Assembly (NCBI RefSeq): GCF_945906775.1
Contig: NZ_CAMDRE010000002.1
Span: 682,001 to 746,000 of the forward strand
DNA: 64,000 bases
Direction: 5' to 3'
Source: Citrobacter sp. Marseille-Q6884
GTDB taxonomy: Bacteria; Pseudomonadota; Gammaproteobacteria; Enterobacterales; Enterobacteriaceae
Part shown: positions 8,719 through 17,351 of the stretch, in pieces
Layout: every line of letters starts with the position of its first letter
Numbering within the stretch: the first letter of the stretch is position 1
Position numbers and translations under genes: made by a program
Notes under the pieces: model-generated
Seen by the model: the letters and a program-made list of their open reading frames with translations, nothing else
Database searches by the model: none
What the model was told of the DNA's origin: nothing

Positions 8719-9519
8719 ATGTTTTTAGTCGACTCACACTGCCATCTTGATGGCCTGGATTATCACTCTTTGCATAAGGACGTGGATGACGTGTTGGCGA
8801 AAGCCGCCGCCCGTGATGTGAAGTTTTGTCTTGCCGTGGCGACAACCCTGCCCGGGTATCGCAGCATGCGTGAACAGGTCGGTTTGCGCGACAACGTGGT
8901 TTTTTCCTGCGGCGTGCATCCATTAAATCAGGATGAACCGTATGAAGTAGAGGATCTGCGTCGCTTTGCCGCAGAAGAGGGCGTTGTGGCGATGGGCGAA
9001 ACCGGGCTGGACTATTTTTACACGCCGGAAACGAAGGTGCGCCAGCAGGAGTCATTTATCCATCATATTCAGATTGGTCGCGAGTTGCAAAAGCCGGTGA
9101 TCGTCCATACCCGTGATGCGCGTGCCGATACGCTGTCGATTCTACGCGAAGAAAAAGTGACGGATTGTGGCGGCGTACTACACTGTTTTACAGAGGACAG
9201 AGAAACTGCGGGCAAGTTGCTGGATCTTGGTTTTTATATCTCATTTTCTGGCATTGTCACTTTCCGTAACGCTGAACAATTACGTGATGCTGCGCGTTAT
9301 GTTCCTCTGGATCGCTTACTGGTTGAGACCGATTCTCCCTACCTTGCGCCTGTACCGCATCGTGGTAAAGAGAATCAGCCTGCGATGGTTCGTGATGTCG
9401 CAGAGTACATGGCCGTATTGAAAGGTGTTGCCCTTGAAGAACTGGCGCAGGCAACCACTGATAACTTTGCCCGCCTGTTTCACATCGACGCATCTCGCCT
9501 GCAATCCGCCGTTAGCTGA
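8719..9519 (+). CDS. ycfH: TatD-family metal-dependent hydrolase YcfH
   Basis: A 266-residue TIM-barrel hydrolase of the TatD DNase family. Metal ligands are visible in DSHCHLD (start), GETGLDY, IVHTRDA, LHCFTED and VETDSPYL. I chose the ATG at 8719, behind gagaga and giving the E. coli length, over an upstream in-frame start inside holB. It ends the pabC-mltG-tmk-holB-ycfH operon. The physiological substrate is not certain from sequence. Confidence 0.94.
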   Translation: MFLVDSHCHLDGLDYHSLHKDVDDVLAKAAARDVKFCLAVATTLPGYRSMREQVGLRDNVVFSCGVHPLNQDEPYEVEDLRRFAAEEGVVAMGETGLDYFYTPETKVRQQESFIHHIQIGRELQKPVIVHTRDARADTLSILREEKVTDCGGVLHCFTEDRETAGKLLDLGFYISFSGIVTFRNAEQLRDAARYVPLDRLLVETDSPYLAPVPHRGKENQPAMVRDVAEYMAVLKGVALEELAQATTDNFARLFHIDASRLQSAVS

Positions 9520-9560
9520 GTTTTTTTAAAGCTCGTAATTAATAAATAAAGCGAGTAAAG

Positions 9561-9586
9561 TTCACCGCCGCAAAATGGGCGGTGAA
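9561..9586. other. Perfect 9-bp hairpin after ycfH
   Basis: Arms ttcaccgcc (9561-9569) and ggcggtgaa (9578-9586) flank an 8-base loop. No T-run follows, so it is not a classical terminator. It may stabilise the 3' end of the upstream message. Confidence 0.5.
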
Positions 9587-9657
9587 TAACCACTTTGAAA
9601 CATTCGGATACGCATATTATCGGAATGTGCGAATTTTGCGGCCATTCACAGCTGAAC

Positions 9658-9713
9658 TGTGATAACCGTCAAACAAAAACGAAGTGAATTATTTTACTCT
9701 GTGTAATAAATAA
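9658..9713 (+). promoter_or_regulatory. ptsG control region: CRP-like and Mlc-like sites
   Basis: A CRP-like site tgtga-N6-tcaaa lies at 9658-9673, one mismatch from the ideal. An inverted repeat ttattt...aaataa at 9689-9713 resembles Mlc operators. In E. coli ptsG is activated by CRP and repressed by Mlc. If transcription starts near 9707, the CRP site is centred near -41.5, a class II position. The start site is inferred. Confidence 0.65.
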
Positions 9714-9737
9714 AGGGTACTTAGATGCCCTGTCCAC

Positions 9738-9759
9738 GGCGAGGTTCTCCCCCCTCGCC
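9738..9759 (+). other. Stem-loop in the ptsG leader
   Basis: Arms ggcgagg (9738-9744) and cctcgcc (9753-9759) pair in the untranslated leader. Further on, tactcaggagcac (9788-9800) covers the ribosome site and matches the segment that the small RNA SgrS pairs with in E. coli. SgrS control is therefore likely but the sgrS gene is not in this window. Confidence 0.55.
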
Positions 9760-9808
9760 AATGCGTGAGAACGTAGAAAAGCACAAATACTCAGGAGCAC
9801 TCCTAATT

Positions 9809-11242
9809 ATGTTTAAGAATGCATTTGCTAACCTGCAAAAGGTCGGTAAATCGCTGATGCTGCCGGTATCCGTACTCCCGATTGCAGGTATCCTGCTGGG
9901 TGTCGGTTCCGCTAACTTCAGCTGGCTGCCAGCCGTTGTATCGCACGTAATGGCAGAAGCAGGCGGTTCTGTTTTTGCAAACATGCCGCTGATTTTCGCT
10001 ATTGGTGTTGCGTTAGGCTTCACCAACAACGACGGTGTGTCTGCACTGGCTTCCGTTGTTGCCTACGGCATCATGGTGAAAACCATGTCTGTTGTTGCGC
10101 CGCTGGTTCTGCATTTACCTGCTGAAGAGATCGCCGCTAAACACCTGGCAGATACGGGTGTTCTCGGGGGGATTATCTCCGGTGCGATTGCAGCGTACAT
10201 GTTTAACCGTTTCTACCGCATCAAACTGCCTGAGTATCTGGGCTTCTTTGCGGGTAAGCGCTTCGTTCCTATCATTTCTGGTCTGGCTGCCATATTCACA
10301 GGTGTGATCCTGTCCTTCGTTTGGCCGCCGATCGGTACTGCGATTCAGACGTTCTCCCAGTGGGCTGCGTATCAGAACCCGGTAGTGGCATTCGGTATCT
10401 ACGGCTTTGTTGAACGCTGCCTGGTACCGTTTGGTCTGCACCATATCTGGAACGTTCCATTCCAGATGCAGATCGGTGAATACACCAATGCCGCAGGTCA
10501 GGTGTTCCACGGTGATATCCCTCGCTATATGGCGGGTGACCCGACTGCGGGTAAACTGTCTGGTGGCTTCCTGTTCAAAATGTACGGTCTGCCGGCTGCT
10601 GCTATCGCAATCTGGCACTCTGCTAAACCGGAAAACCGTGCGAAAGTGGGCGGTATCATGATCTCCGCGGCGCTGACCTCGTTCCTGACGGGGATCACCG
10701 AGCCGATCGAGTTCTCCTTCATGTTCGTGGCGCCGATCCTGTACATCATCCACGCGATTCTGGCAGGTCTGGCATTCCCGATCTGTATCCTGCTGGGTAT
10801 GCGTGACGGTACATCGTTCTCTCACGGCCTGATCGACTTTATCGTTCTGTCCGGTAACAGCAGCAAACTGTGGCTGTTCCCGATTGTCGGTATCGGTTAT
10901 GCGATCATTTACTACACCATTTTCCGTGTGCTGATCAAAGCGCTGGACCTGAAAACTCCGGGTCGTGAAGACGCTACTGAAGAGAGCAAAGCGGGCGCGA
11001 CTGGCGAAATGGCTCCGGCTCTGGTTGCAGCGTTCGGTGGTAAAGAGAACATCACTAACCTGGATGCGTGCATTACGCGTCTGCGTGTCAGCGTTGCTGA
11101 CGTTGCGAAGGTGGATCAGGCTGGCCTGAAGAAACTGGGTGCAGCAGGCGTTGTGGTTGCCGGTTCCGGTGTTCAGGCTATCTTTGGGACGAAGTCCGAT
11201 AACCTGAAAACTGAAATGGATGAATACATCCGTAACAGTTAA
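9809..11242 (+). CDS. ptsG: Glucose-specific PTS enzyme IICB
   Basis: PtsG imports and phosphorylates glucose. The 477-residue protein has an N-terminal membrane IIC domain with many hydrophobic segments (FKNAFANLQKVGKSLMLPVS start; GITEPIEFSFMF sugar-binding region) and a C-terminal cytoplasmic IIB domain with the phosphocysteine in NLDACITRLRV (Cys421). I chose the ATG at 9809 (ribosome site caggag) rather than an upstream in-frame start in the leader. A strong terminator follows. Unlike K-12, where fhuE comes next, a convergent peptidase gene follows here. Confidence 0.98.
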   Translation: MFKNAFANLQKVGKSLMLPVSVLPIAGILLGVGSANFSWLPAVVSHVMAEAGGSVFANMPLIFAIGVALGFTNNDGVSALASVVAYGIMVKTMSVVAPLVLHLPAEEIAAKHLADTGVLGGIISGAIAAYMFNRFYRIKLPEYLGFFAGKRFVPIISGLAAIFTGVILSFVWPPIGTAIQTFSQWAAYQNPVVAFGIYGFVERCLVPFGLHHIWNVPFQMQIGEYTNAAGQVFHGDIPRYMAGDPTAGKLSGGFLFKMYGLPAAAIAIWHSAKPENRAKVGGIMISAALTSFLTGITEPIEFSFMFVAPILYIIHAILAGLAFPICILLGMRDGTSFSHGLIDFIVLSGNSSKLWLFPIVGIGYAIIYYTIFRVLIKALDLKTPGREDATEESKAGATGEMAPALVAAFGGKENITNLDACITRLRVSVADVAKVDQAGLKKLGAAGVVVAGSGVQAIFGTKSDNLKTEMDEYIRNS

Positions 11243-11266
11243 GTCGTAAAGAAGTTGGGGAGAACT

Positions 11267-11292
11267 AAGGCAGCCTGAGGGCTGCCTTTTTT
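11267..11292 (+). terminator. Terminator after ptsG
   Basis: Arms aaggcagcc (11267-11275) and ggctgcctt (11280-11288) are followed by a T-run to 11292. The preceding AA-rich arm could also serve the convergent peptidase gene that ends at 11298. Confidence 0.9.
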
Positions 11293-11297
11293 ATTGA

Positions 11298-13076
11298 TTA
11301 ATGCGTCCGGGTACGAATCGGCGCAGTTGCCGCGAACAGCCACGGACGTGCGTCACTGTCCACACGCGGTGACAATGTCTCTCTGACCTGCTGGTGGTAA
11401 TCATCAATCCACTGCTTTTCTGTTTCGCTCAGCAGATGTAACTCCACCAGACTTAAATCGATAGGTACCAGCGTTAGCGTTGAGAACCGGCAAAAGCCCG
11501 GACGACTGTCGATAATCTCGACCTGATTTTCTATGCGGATCCCATATTGCCCGGCCAGATAATATCCCGGTTCGATGGTAATAATGTTGCCCGCGACCAG
11601 CGGCCAGGGATTCACTTTCTTAGCGATTCGATGTGGTTGTTCATGGATAAGCAACTGGTGGCCCACACCATGGCCCGTGCCATGATCGTAATCCAGGCCC
11701 AGTTCCCAAAGTGCCCGACGGCTGAAGGCATCCAGTTGATGGCCCTGGCTGCCGCTGGGAAATTGCAGCGTTATCAGGGATAAAAAGCCTTTCAACACGG
11801 CGGTGTAGTGCAGGCGGCGCTGTGGATCTTGCGGACCAAAGGCGAGGGTACGCGTCGTATCTGTGGTACCGTTTTGATACTGGCCACCGGAATCATTTAA
11901 ATACATTGCCTGCGAGGTGATTGGCGTATCGGTCTTTTCGCTGGAATGATAATGACACATCGCTGCATTGCTGGCAGACGCTGAAATCGTACCAAAGCTT
12001 TGCTCAATAAAACCGGGCTGCTTCTGGCGAAAAGCCAGTTGCATTGCCTGCGCTTTCAGTTCCGTGACGGGGTTACCTGCGGCCTCACGCAAGGGGACTT
12101 CATGCGCCAGCCAGGCCAGAAAATTGACCCAGGCTGCGCCATCCTGCTCATGGCATTCACGATACCCCGCCAGTTCGGTCTCATTTTTACACGCTTTCGT
12201 TAGGGTAATGGGATCGGGTGCCCAAACCACTTCACCGCCGTGCTGTTCAATAGCAAAACGCAAAGCGACAGGAGCGTAGTCTTTATCAACCAGAAAACGT
12301 TTCCCGTGCGCCAGCTGCTGGCAACGGGGCAGGAAATGCTCTTGCGGTGTCAGGGTTAACGTATTCAGCAGAGATTCAGGTAACTGCTTTGTTTTGTTGG
12401 CATCAACAAACCACTCAAGCTCGCCTGTACGATGCAGCAGGGCAAAGGAAAAGGGTACGGGAACCATGTTGAGATCTGAACCGCGGACATTGAGCAGCCA
12501 GGCGATGTTGTCCGGGAGCGTGATCGCCAGCGCGTCAGCCTGATGCTGAGCGAGCTTATCGATGATGCGGACACGCTTTTGTGCACTGCTTTCGCCGCTT
12601 ATCTCAACCGGCATTTCCCGGATGATACCGCAGGGTGCTGCCGGGCGATCCTGCCAGATTGTGTCGAAAGGATCGCGCTCCAGCGCGACCAGTTCACAAT
12701 GGGTCGCCGACAACGATTCGAACTGGCTGTTGACCATTAACAGCGGTTCAAAACCGATGCGCGCCCCTGATTCGACATGCGCCTGTAAATAATCGGCCAG
12801 GGGTTCGTCGTGCAGATGGTGAATTTCAAAATCATCCAGGGAGACTTCATTGCGAACCTGGACCTGATAGCGTCCATCGACAAATATTAACGCGCGGTCG
12901 CGAAGGACTAACGCCATACCAGCAGAGCCGCTAAAGCCGGTCAACCAGGCCAGTTTATTGTCGTGTGGGGTACAATCCTCGCTCTGATGAGCATCGGCGC
13001 GCGGAACAATCATACCATCCAGCCCCTGGGATATCAGAAGATTGCGCAGAGCGGATAGGGGAGTTGAGTTGTGCAT
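11298..13076 (-). CDS. Aminopeptidase P family protein (Xaa-Pro aminopeptidase, M24B)
   Basis: A 592-residue protein of the long, three-part aminopeptidase P type: two creatinase-like N-terminal domains (about residues 1-310) and a C-terminal pita-bread metallopeptidase domain. All five metal ligands can be seen: Asp in LNDSGGQY (about 393), Asp in GTTDTTRT (about 404), His in HGTGHGVGH (about 470), Glu in TIEPGYY (about 502) and Glu in IRIENQVEI (about 515). It should remove N-terminal residues preceding proline; the cellular role is unknown. The gene starts 15 bases after amn on the same strand, so the two may share a message. E. coli K-12 has no such gene next to amn. Confidence 0.88.
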   Translation of the reverse strand: MHNSTPLSALRNLLISQGLDGMIVPRADAHQSEDCTPHDNKLAWLTGFSGSAGMALVLRDRALIFVDGRYQVQVRNEVSLDDFEIHHLHDEPLADYLQAHVESGARIGFEPLLMVNSQFESLSATHCELVALERDPFDTIWQDRPAAPCGIIREMPVEISGESSAQKRVRIIDKLAQHQADALAITLPDNIAWLLNVRGSDLNMVPVPFSFALLHRTGELEWFVDANKTKQLPESLLNTLTLTPQEHFLPRCQQLAHGKRFLVDKDYAPVALRFAIEQHGGEVVWAPDPITLTKACKNETELAGYRECHEQDGAAWVNFLAWLAHEVPLREAAGNPVTELKAQAMQLAFRQKQPGFIEQSFGTISASASNAAMCHYHSSEKTDTPITSQAMYLNDSGGQYQNGTTDTTRTLAFGPQDPQRRLHYTAVLKGFLSLITLQFPSGSQGHQLDAFSRRALWELGLDYDHGTGHGVGHQLLIHEQPHRIAKKVNPWPLVAGNIITIEPGYYLAGQYGIRIENQVEIIDSRPGFCRFSTLTLVPIDLSLVELHLLSETEKQWIDDYHQQVRETLSPRVDSDARPWLFAATAPIRTRTH

Positions 13077-13091
13077 AATTACCTTCAGGCC

Positions 13092-14546
13092 TTAACGGAA
13101 CGGCGGTTCGTTGAACGTGCGTAATTTACGGGAGTGTAGCCGGTCGCCTTCAGCGCGAAGACGATCGATAGCCCGGATGCCAATCTGCAGGTGCTCGGAA
13201 ATAGCACCTTCATAAAATCGGTTAGCCTGCCCAGGCAGTTTAATTTCACCGTGAAGCGGTTTATCAGAAACGCACAGTAGCGTGCCGTAAGGGACACGGA
13301 AGCGGTAACCCTGGGCAGCGATAGTGGCGCTTTCCATATCGATAGCCACGGCGCGACTGAGGTTAAAGCGTAGCGCAGAGGCTGAGTAGCGTAATTCCCA
13401 GTTGCGATCGTCGGTGGTGACGACCGTACCGGTGCGCAAGCGTTGTTTGACTTCTTCTCCGGGCATACCACTGACGTCTTTAGTGGCGTCATACAGTGCA
13501 CGCTGCACCTCTGCAATGCTCGGAATAGGGATGTCCGGCGGCAGTACGGCATCCAGCACATGGTCGTCACGCAGATAGGCGTGGGCAAGGACATAATCGC
13601 CAATCGCCTGGCTTTCACGCAGGCCGCCGCAATGTCCAATCATCAGCCAGACATCCGGGCGAAGAACGGCCAGGTGATCGCAAATAGTTTTGGCATTAGA
13701 CGGGCCGACGCCGATGTTGACCAGCGTGATTCCCTGACCGTCAGCGGTGATTAAATGCCAGGCGGGCATCTGGTGCTTTTTCCACGCCAGATCGGAGATA
13801 GCTTCTTCCGGGGCTTCGGTTTCAGCGGTGATCCAGATCCCTCCCGCACAGGACAGCGCGATATACGGACTGTCTGGATCGAGGATCTGGCTGCATCCCC
13901 AGCGTACGAACTCATCAACATAGCGAGTGTAGTTGGTGAACAGAACAAAAGGCTGGAAATGTTCGACTGGCGTACCCGTATAGTGGCGCAGTCGTGCCAG
14001 TGAAAAATCGACCCGTCGGGCGTCGAAGTGCGAGAGTGGTGAGAATTCTGCCGGATGATAAATACCGTCTGCGGTTTCATCGCCAATCTGTGACAGTTCA
14101 GTCGTAGGGAAATGGCGCGTTAATCCGGCGCTCATGGAGCGGTCAAGCGTCAGTTCAGAGCCGTCGATGACATAGGGATAGGGGATTTCATGCCGTGATG
14201 GTTCAACGGAGATATGCGCATCGTAATCCTGGTATAGCAGGGTGAGCTGTTCTTCAAGATAAGGGCGAAAAAGCGACGGACGGGTAATCGTCGTGGTATA
14301 GCATCCTGCATGGGTAAAACGACCGTAGGCGCGCGTTTTCGGGGGATTTGTGGCGCTGCCATCCCAGGTTACCGAAAGTGAAGGGTAAACAAAAAGACCT
14401 TTATCTCGGGCGATGACGTCAGGAAGTATCCCGGTTTCAATGTACTTGCCAATGGCGCTACGCAGAGCCTTAACCGACTGCTCATACAATGCGTCCAGTT
14501 TATCCAGTGCCTGAGCCGGGGTCAGGCTGGAGCCCTTAGTGTTCAT
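13092..14546 (-). CDS. amn: AMP nucleosidase
   Basis: Amn splits AMP into adenine and ribose 5-phosphate. The 484-residue protein matches E. coli Amn almost throughout: an N-terminal regulatory domain and a C-terminal nucleoside phosphorylase-like domain with NIGVGPSNAKT, MIGHCGGLR and the AIDMESATIAA motif. In E. coli amn is phosphate-regulated; a candidate site here is weak. It runs opposite to ptsG and in the same direction as shiA. Confidence 0.97.
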   Translation of the reverse strand: MNTKGSSLTPAQALDKLDALYEQSVKALRSAIGKYIETGILPDVIARDKGLFVYPSLSVTWDGSATNPPKTRAYGRFTHAGCYTTTITRPSLFRPYLEEQLTLLYQDYDAHISVEPSRHEIPYPYVIDGSELTLDRSMSAGLTRHFPTTELSQIGDETADGIYHPAEFSPLSHFDARRVDFSLARLRHYTGTPVEHFQPFVLFTNYTRYVDEFVRWGCSQILDPDSPYIALSCAGGIWITAETEAPEEAISDLAWKKHQMPAWHLITADGQGITLVNIGVGPSNAKTICDHLAVLRPDVWLMIGHCGGLRESQAIGDYVLAHAYLRDDHVLDAVLPPDIPIPSIAEVQRALYDATKDVSGMPGEEVKQRLRTGTVVTTDDRNWELRYSASALRFNLSRAVAIDMESATIAAQGYRFRVPYGTLLCVSDKPLHGEIKLPGQANRFYEGAISEHLQIGIRAIDRLRAEGDRLHSRKLRTFNEPPFR

Positions 14547-14634
14547 GCTTGTCTCCTTGTTCCACAGATGTGCTGCTCTTCCGATAATATGTCACAGAAA
14601 TGTGAAACAAAAGTCAGTCGTTGAGGAAGAATAG

Positions 14635-14656
14635 GCGAAGACCTGACGGTCTTCGC
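14635..14656 (-). terminator. Terminator-like hairpin downstream of shiA
   Basis: Arms gcgaagacc (14635-14643) and ggtcttcgc (14648-14656) pair perfectly around tgac, 9 bases beyond the shiA stop on the minus strand. The following minus-strand bases (tattcttcc) are only moderately T-rich. Confidence 0.65.
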
Positions 14657-14664
14657 GAAATGAC

Positions 14665-15978
14665 TTAGCCACGCGACTTATCTTTCATGAATATCGCGGT
14701 GGCGGCGGAAATGAGACAACCTGCCATCAGGTAAATGGCAACACTGTGCCAGTCGCCGCCGAAGAAGGTGACCAATGCTGCGGCGATAAAAGGGGTAAAG
14801 CCGCCGCCAACCACGCTGGCAACCTGATACCCCACACCGGCGCCACTGTATCGATAACTCGCGCCAAACAGTTCTGTAAACATAGGCTGTTGTACGCAGA
14901 CCACCATGTCGTGTGCGATATTTGCCAACATAATCGCAAAGAACACAATCCAGAAGAGGGATTGCGCTTCGAGTGCCATAAAGAACGGAAACGCGCTGAG
15001 GGTCCCAACCAACGCTCCGGTAATATAGACCCGACGGCGACCAAAGCGATCGGCAAGCCAGGCAAAGCATGGGATGGTCAGACAGCTCAATCCGCCGACC
15101 AATAGCCCGATATTCAGAAACAGTTCACGGTCCAGGCCCAGATTCTGTGTGGAGTAGTTAAGGGCGAAGGCCGTGACAATATACATCGTCAGTAATTCGC
15201 ACAGGCGCAGGGCGATAATTTTTAAAAATGCCCCTGGATGGCGGGCTAGCGCCTCAATGACCGGCAGTCGCTTATTCACCTGCGGTTGTTCCTGCTGCTG
15301 TTCGAACTCCGCTGACTCCTCCATTCTGTTGCGCATCCATAATGCGCCGAGCACCAATACGATGCTAAACAGGAAGGGGATTCGCCAGCCCCAGCTCAGA
15401 AATTGTTCATCGGTTGTTTGCGAACTGATCAGAGAGACTAAGCCCGTCGAGAGCAGCAGTCCGACACCGTAACCGACTTGTACGCCACTGCTGTAGAAGG
15501 CTTTTTTATTTTTGGGCGCGCTTTCGACAGAAAGTAACGCTGCGCCTCCCCACTCGCCGCCAACGGCAAATCCCTGAATGGCGCGCAGCGTCACCAGCAG
15601 AACGGGAGCCCACCAACCGATAGTGTCAAAAGAGGGGATAATACCAATCAGCGCCGTGGCGATGCCCATCATCCAGACGGTGAGCATCAGCATACGCTTA
15701 CGACCGAGGCGATCGCCAAAGTGCCCGAAGATTATCCCGCCTAATGGACGAAACAAAAAACCGACGCCAAAGGTAGCAAATGCTGCGAGCGTGCCCATCG
15801 CAGGGCTGATTTGTGGGAAAAACTCGCGGTTAAAGACAAGGGCGGCAGTGATGCCATAAAGCAGAAAATCATACCAGTCGACAACGGCACCCGCGAAGCT
15901 GCCAAGTGCTGCACGTCGGGCGCGGGTAAGCGAAGATGAGTCCTCCTGAGGACCCGTGGAGATGAGGGTGGAATCCAT
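14665..15978 (-). CDS. shiA: Shikimate transporter (MFS)
   Basis: A 437-residue major facilitator of the metabolite:H+ symporter family, nearly identical to E. coli ShiA. It has twelve predicted membrane segments; the signature FGHFGDRLGRKRMLML lies in the first cytoplasmic loop and ADRFGRRRVYI in the second half. I chose the ATG at 15978 (MDSTLIS), which matches E. coli, over an in-frame ATG 19 codons upstream. It takes up shikimate in E. coli; the same role is inferred. The neighbours amn and tRNA-Asn match the 44-minute region of K-12. Confidence 0.95.
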   Translation of the reverse strand: MDSTLISTGPQEDSSSLTRARRAALGSFAGAVVDWYDFLLYGITAALVFNREFFPQISPAMGTLAAFATFGVGFLFRPLGGIIFGHFGDRLGRKRMLMLTVWMMGIATALIGIIPSFDTIGWWAPVLLVTLRAIQGFAVGGEWGGAALLSVESAPKNKKAFYSSGVQVGYGVGLLLSTGLVSLISSQTTDEQFLSWGWRIPFLFSIVLVLGALWMRNRMEESAEFEQQQEQPQVNKRLPVIEALARHPGAFLKIIALRLCELLTMYIVTAFALNYSTQNLGLDRELFLNIGLLVGGLSCLTIPCFAWLADRFGRRRVYITGALVGTLSAFPFFMALEAQSLFWIVFFAIMLANIAHDMVVCVQQPMFTELFGASYRYSGAGVGYQVASVVGGGFTPFIAAALVTFFGGDWHSVAIYLMAGCLISAATAIFMKDKSRG

Positions 15979-16149
15979 AACTGTCCTGTCTGTACTGTTT
16001 TTTTTAATTATTAGTATCGAAATTAGGTTACGCACATTGCAGTCGATATATTAACGACAGTGATGAGACTACCGCGACAGGCGGAAAGAGAAAACGATTT
16101 TATCCCTCACCGGAGGGCAAGATGAAAAATAAGACGATTGGGAAAGCTA

Positions 16150-16184
16150 AAAAGCAAAAAGCCCGCTCAGTTTCCTGAGCGGGC
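16150..16184 (-). terminator. Terminator of tRNA-Asn
   Basis: Arms gcccgctcag (16161-16170) and ctgagcgggc (16175-16184) form a perfect 10-bp stem. Read on the minus strand it is followed by a T-run (complement of agcaaaaa, 16153-16160), 10 bases past the tRNA CCA end. Confidence 0.92.
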
Positions 16185-16194
16185 TTCTTAAATT

Positions 16195-16270
16195 TGGCTC
16201 CTCTGACTGGACTCGAACCAGTGACATACGGATTAACAGTCCGCCGTTCTACCGACTGAACTACAGAGGA
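16195..16270 (-). tRNA. asnT: tRNA-Asn (GTT)
   Basis: A 76-base tRNA with encoded CCA. Acceptor arms tcctctg and cagagga pair; the anticodon loop reads ctgttaa (anticodon GTT) and the T-arm has ggttcgagtcc. It matches the E. coli tRNA-Asn sequence; the symbol asnT rests on its position next to mtfA and serU. Confidence 0.97.
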
Positions 16271-16370
16271 ATCGTGTGAACGAGGCGCATATTACTGACC
16301 TCGCCATATCGTGTCAACAGTAAAATTAGCACGTCATTTCAATTGGTTAATTAATCTGCAAAACTCGATA

Positions 16371-17168
16371 TTAATGCACATTTGATGAGCGATAATCATC
16401 ATTATCCCGGTTGTCGCGTAATCTCTGCATTGGGTTCTGGCGGTAAAACTGGAAGAAACGTTGCCATAATGCGGGGAAACGTGGGGCAAATAATTCGGGG
16501 GCGCTGAAAAAGTACTCGGATAATACCGCGAAACATTCGGCAGGATCGGTTGCTGCGTATGCATCTATACTGCACGCGGTTTCACCGACCAGGTCGATTT
16601 CATCCTGAATATTGTTCATTGCGGCATGCAGATCATGCTCCCAGTTAGCAATATCTCGCAGAGGGATCGATGGGATACCGTTGGCGCGATCGCCGTTACG
16701 CATATCGAGTTTATGCGCTACTTCGTGAATAATCAGATTGAAACCAGAGGCATCGAAGGAGTCCTGAATATCGAGCCAGTTAAGGATCACCGGACCCTGC
16801 TGCCAGCTCTGCCCGGACTGAACCACGCGTTGGTTGTGTACAAGGCCAATATCGTCCTCCCACTCGTCATCCACAACGAACGGGGCAGGGTAAATGAGTA
16901 CCTCGTGAAAACCATCAAGCCACTCAATACCTAATTCCAGAACAGGTAAACAGAAAAGCAGAGCAATACGCGCGCTTTTAAGTGGATCCAGCTCAAATCC
17001 CTGCAGTGCTACCAACCTTTTTTGCTGTAAAAAGCGCTCAGCCAGGGCAATAAGTCTGGCTTGTTCTTGCTCAGTGAGATTCACCAGAAGAGGGATTGCC
17101 AGGGCGTCATCCCACGGCCAGTCATCATTTCGGGTCGTTTCTTGCTCTTTCCAGGGCCACTTAATCAT
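16371..17168 (-). CDS. mtfA: Mlc titration factor A
   Basis: MtfA binds the glucose repressor Mlc in E. coli, so it indirectly raises ptsG expression; it also has zinc peptidase activity. The 265-residue protein has the zinc motif HEVAH (148-152) and a downstream glutamate in DPAECFAVLSEYFF. The ATG at 17168 gives the E. coli length. In this genome mtfA lies only about 6 kb from ptsG, whose regulation it affects; in K-12 the two are far apart. That proximity follows from the inversion and need not be functional. Confidence 0.95.
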   Translation of the reverse strand: MIKWPWKEQETTRNDDWPWDDALAIPLLVNLTEQEQARLIALAERFLQQKRLVALQGFELDPLKSARIALLFCLPVLELGIEWLDGFHEVLIYPAPFVVDDEWEDDIGLVHNQRVVQSGQSWQQGPVILNWLDIQDSFDASGFNLIIHEVAHKLDMRNGDRANGIPSIPLRDIANWEHDLHAAMNNIQDEIDLVGETACSIDAYAATDPAECFAVLSEYFFSAPELFAPRFPALWQRFFQFYRQNPMQRLRDNRDNDDYRSSNVH

Positions 17169-17261
17169 CGTTTTGCTCGCAAACTCGTCACTTGAACGAA
17201 ATTGACGGAACGGGTTCTGTTAAAATGCCAAATTACCTGGCATTATGGCAACCATCAACAC

Positions 17262-17351
17262 GGAGAGATGCCAGAGCGGCTGAATGGACCGGTCTCGAAA
17301 ACCGGAGTAGGGGCAACTCTACCGGGGGTTCAAATCCCCCTCTCTCCGCCA
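17262..17351 (+). tRNA. serU: tRNA-Ser (CGA)
   Basis: A 90-base class II tRNA with encoded CCA and a long variable arm. Acceptor ggagaga pairs with tctctcc; the anticodon loop gtctcgaaaac gives CGA; the T-arm reads gggttcaaatccc. It matches E. coli serU. The T6SS locus begins after it, which makes it a possible historical insertion point, although no integrase or att-like repeat was seen. Confidence 0.97.

Noticed and set aside
10115..10825. 236-codon minus-strand frame inside ptsG
   Set aside because: Shadow frame of ptsG; composition reflects reversed codons and no domain is visible.
13085..13639. 184-codon minus-strand frame inside amn
   Set aside because: It lies wholly within amn in another frame, has no ribosome site and no recognisable product.
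17202..17226. ttgacg and taaaat as a serU promoter
   Set aside because: The spacing is only 13 bases, too short for a standard sigma-70 promoter; the true elements could not be fixed.
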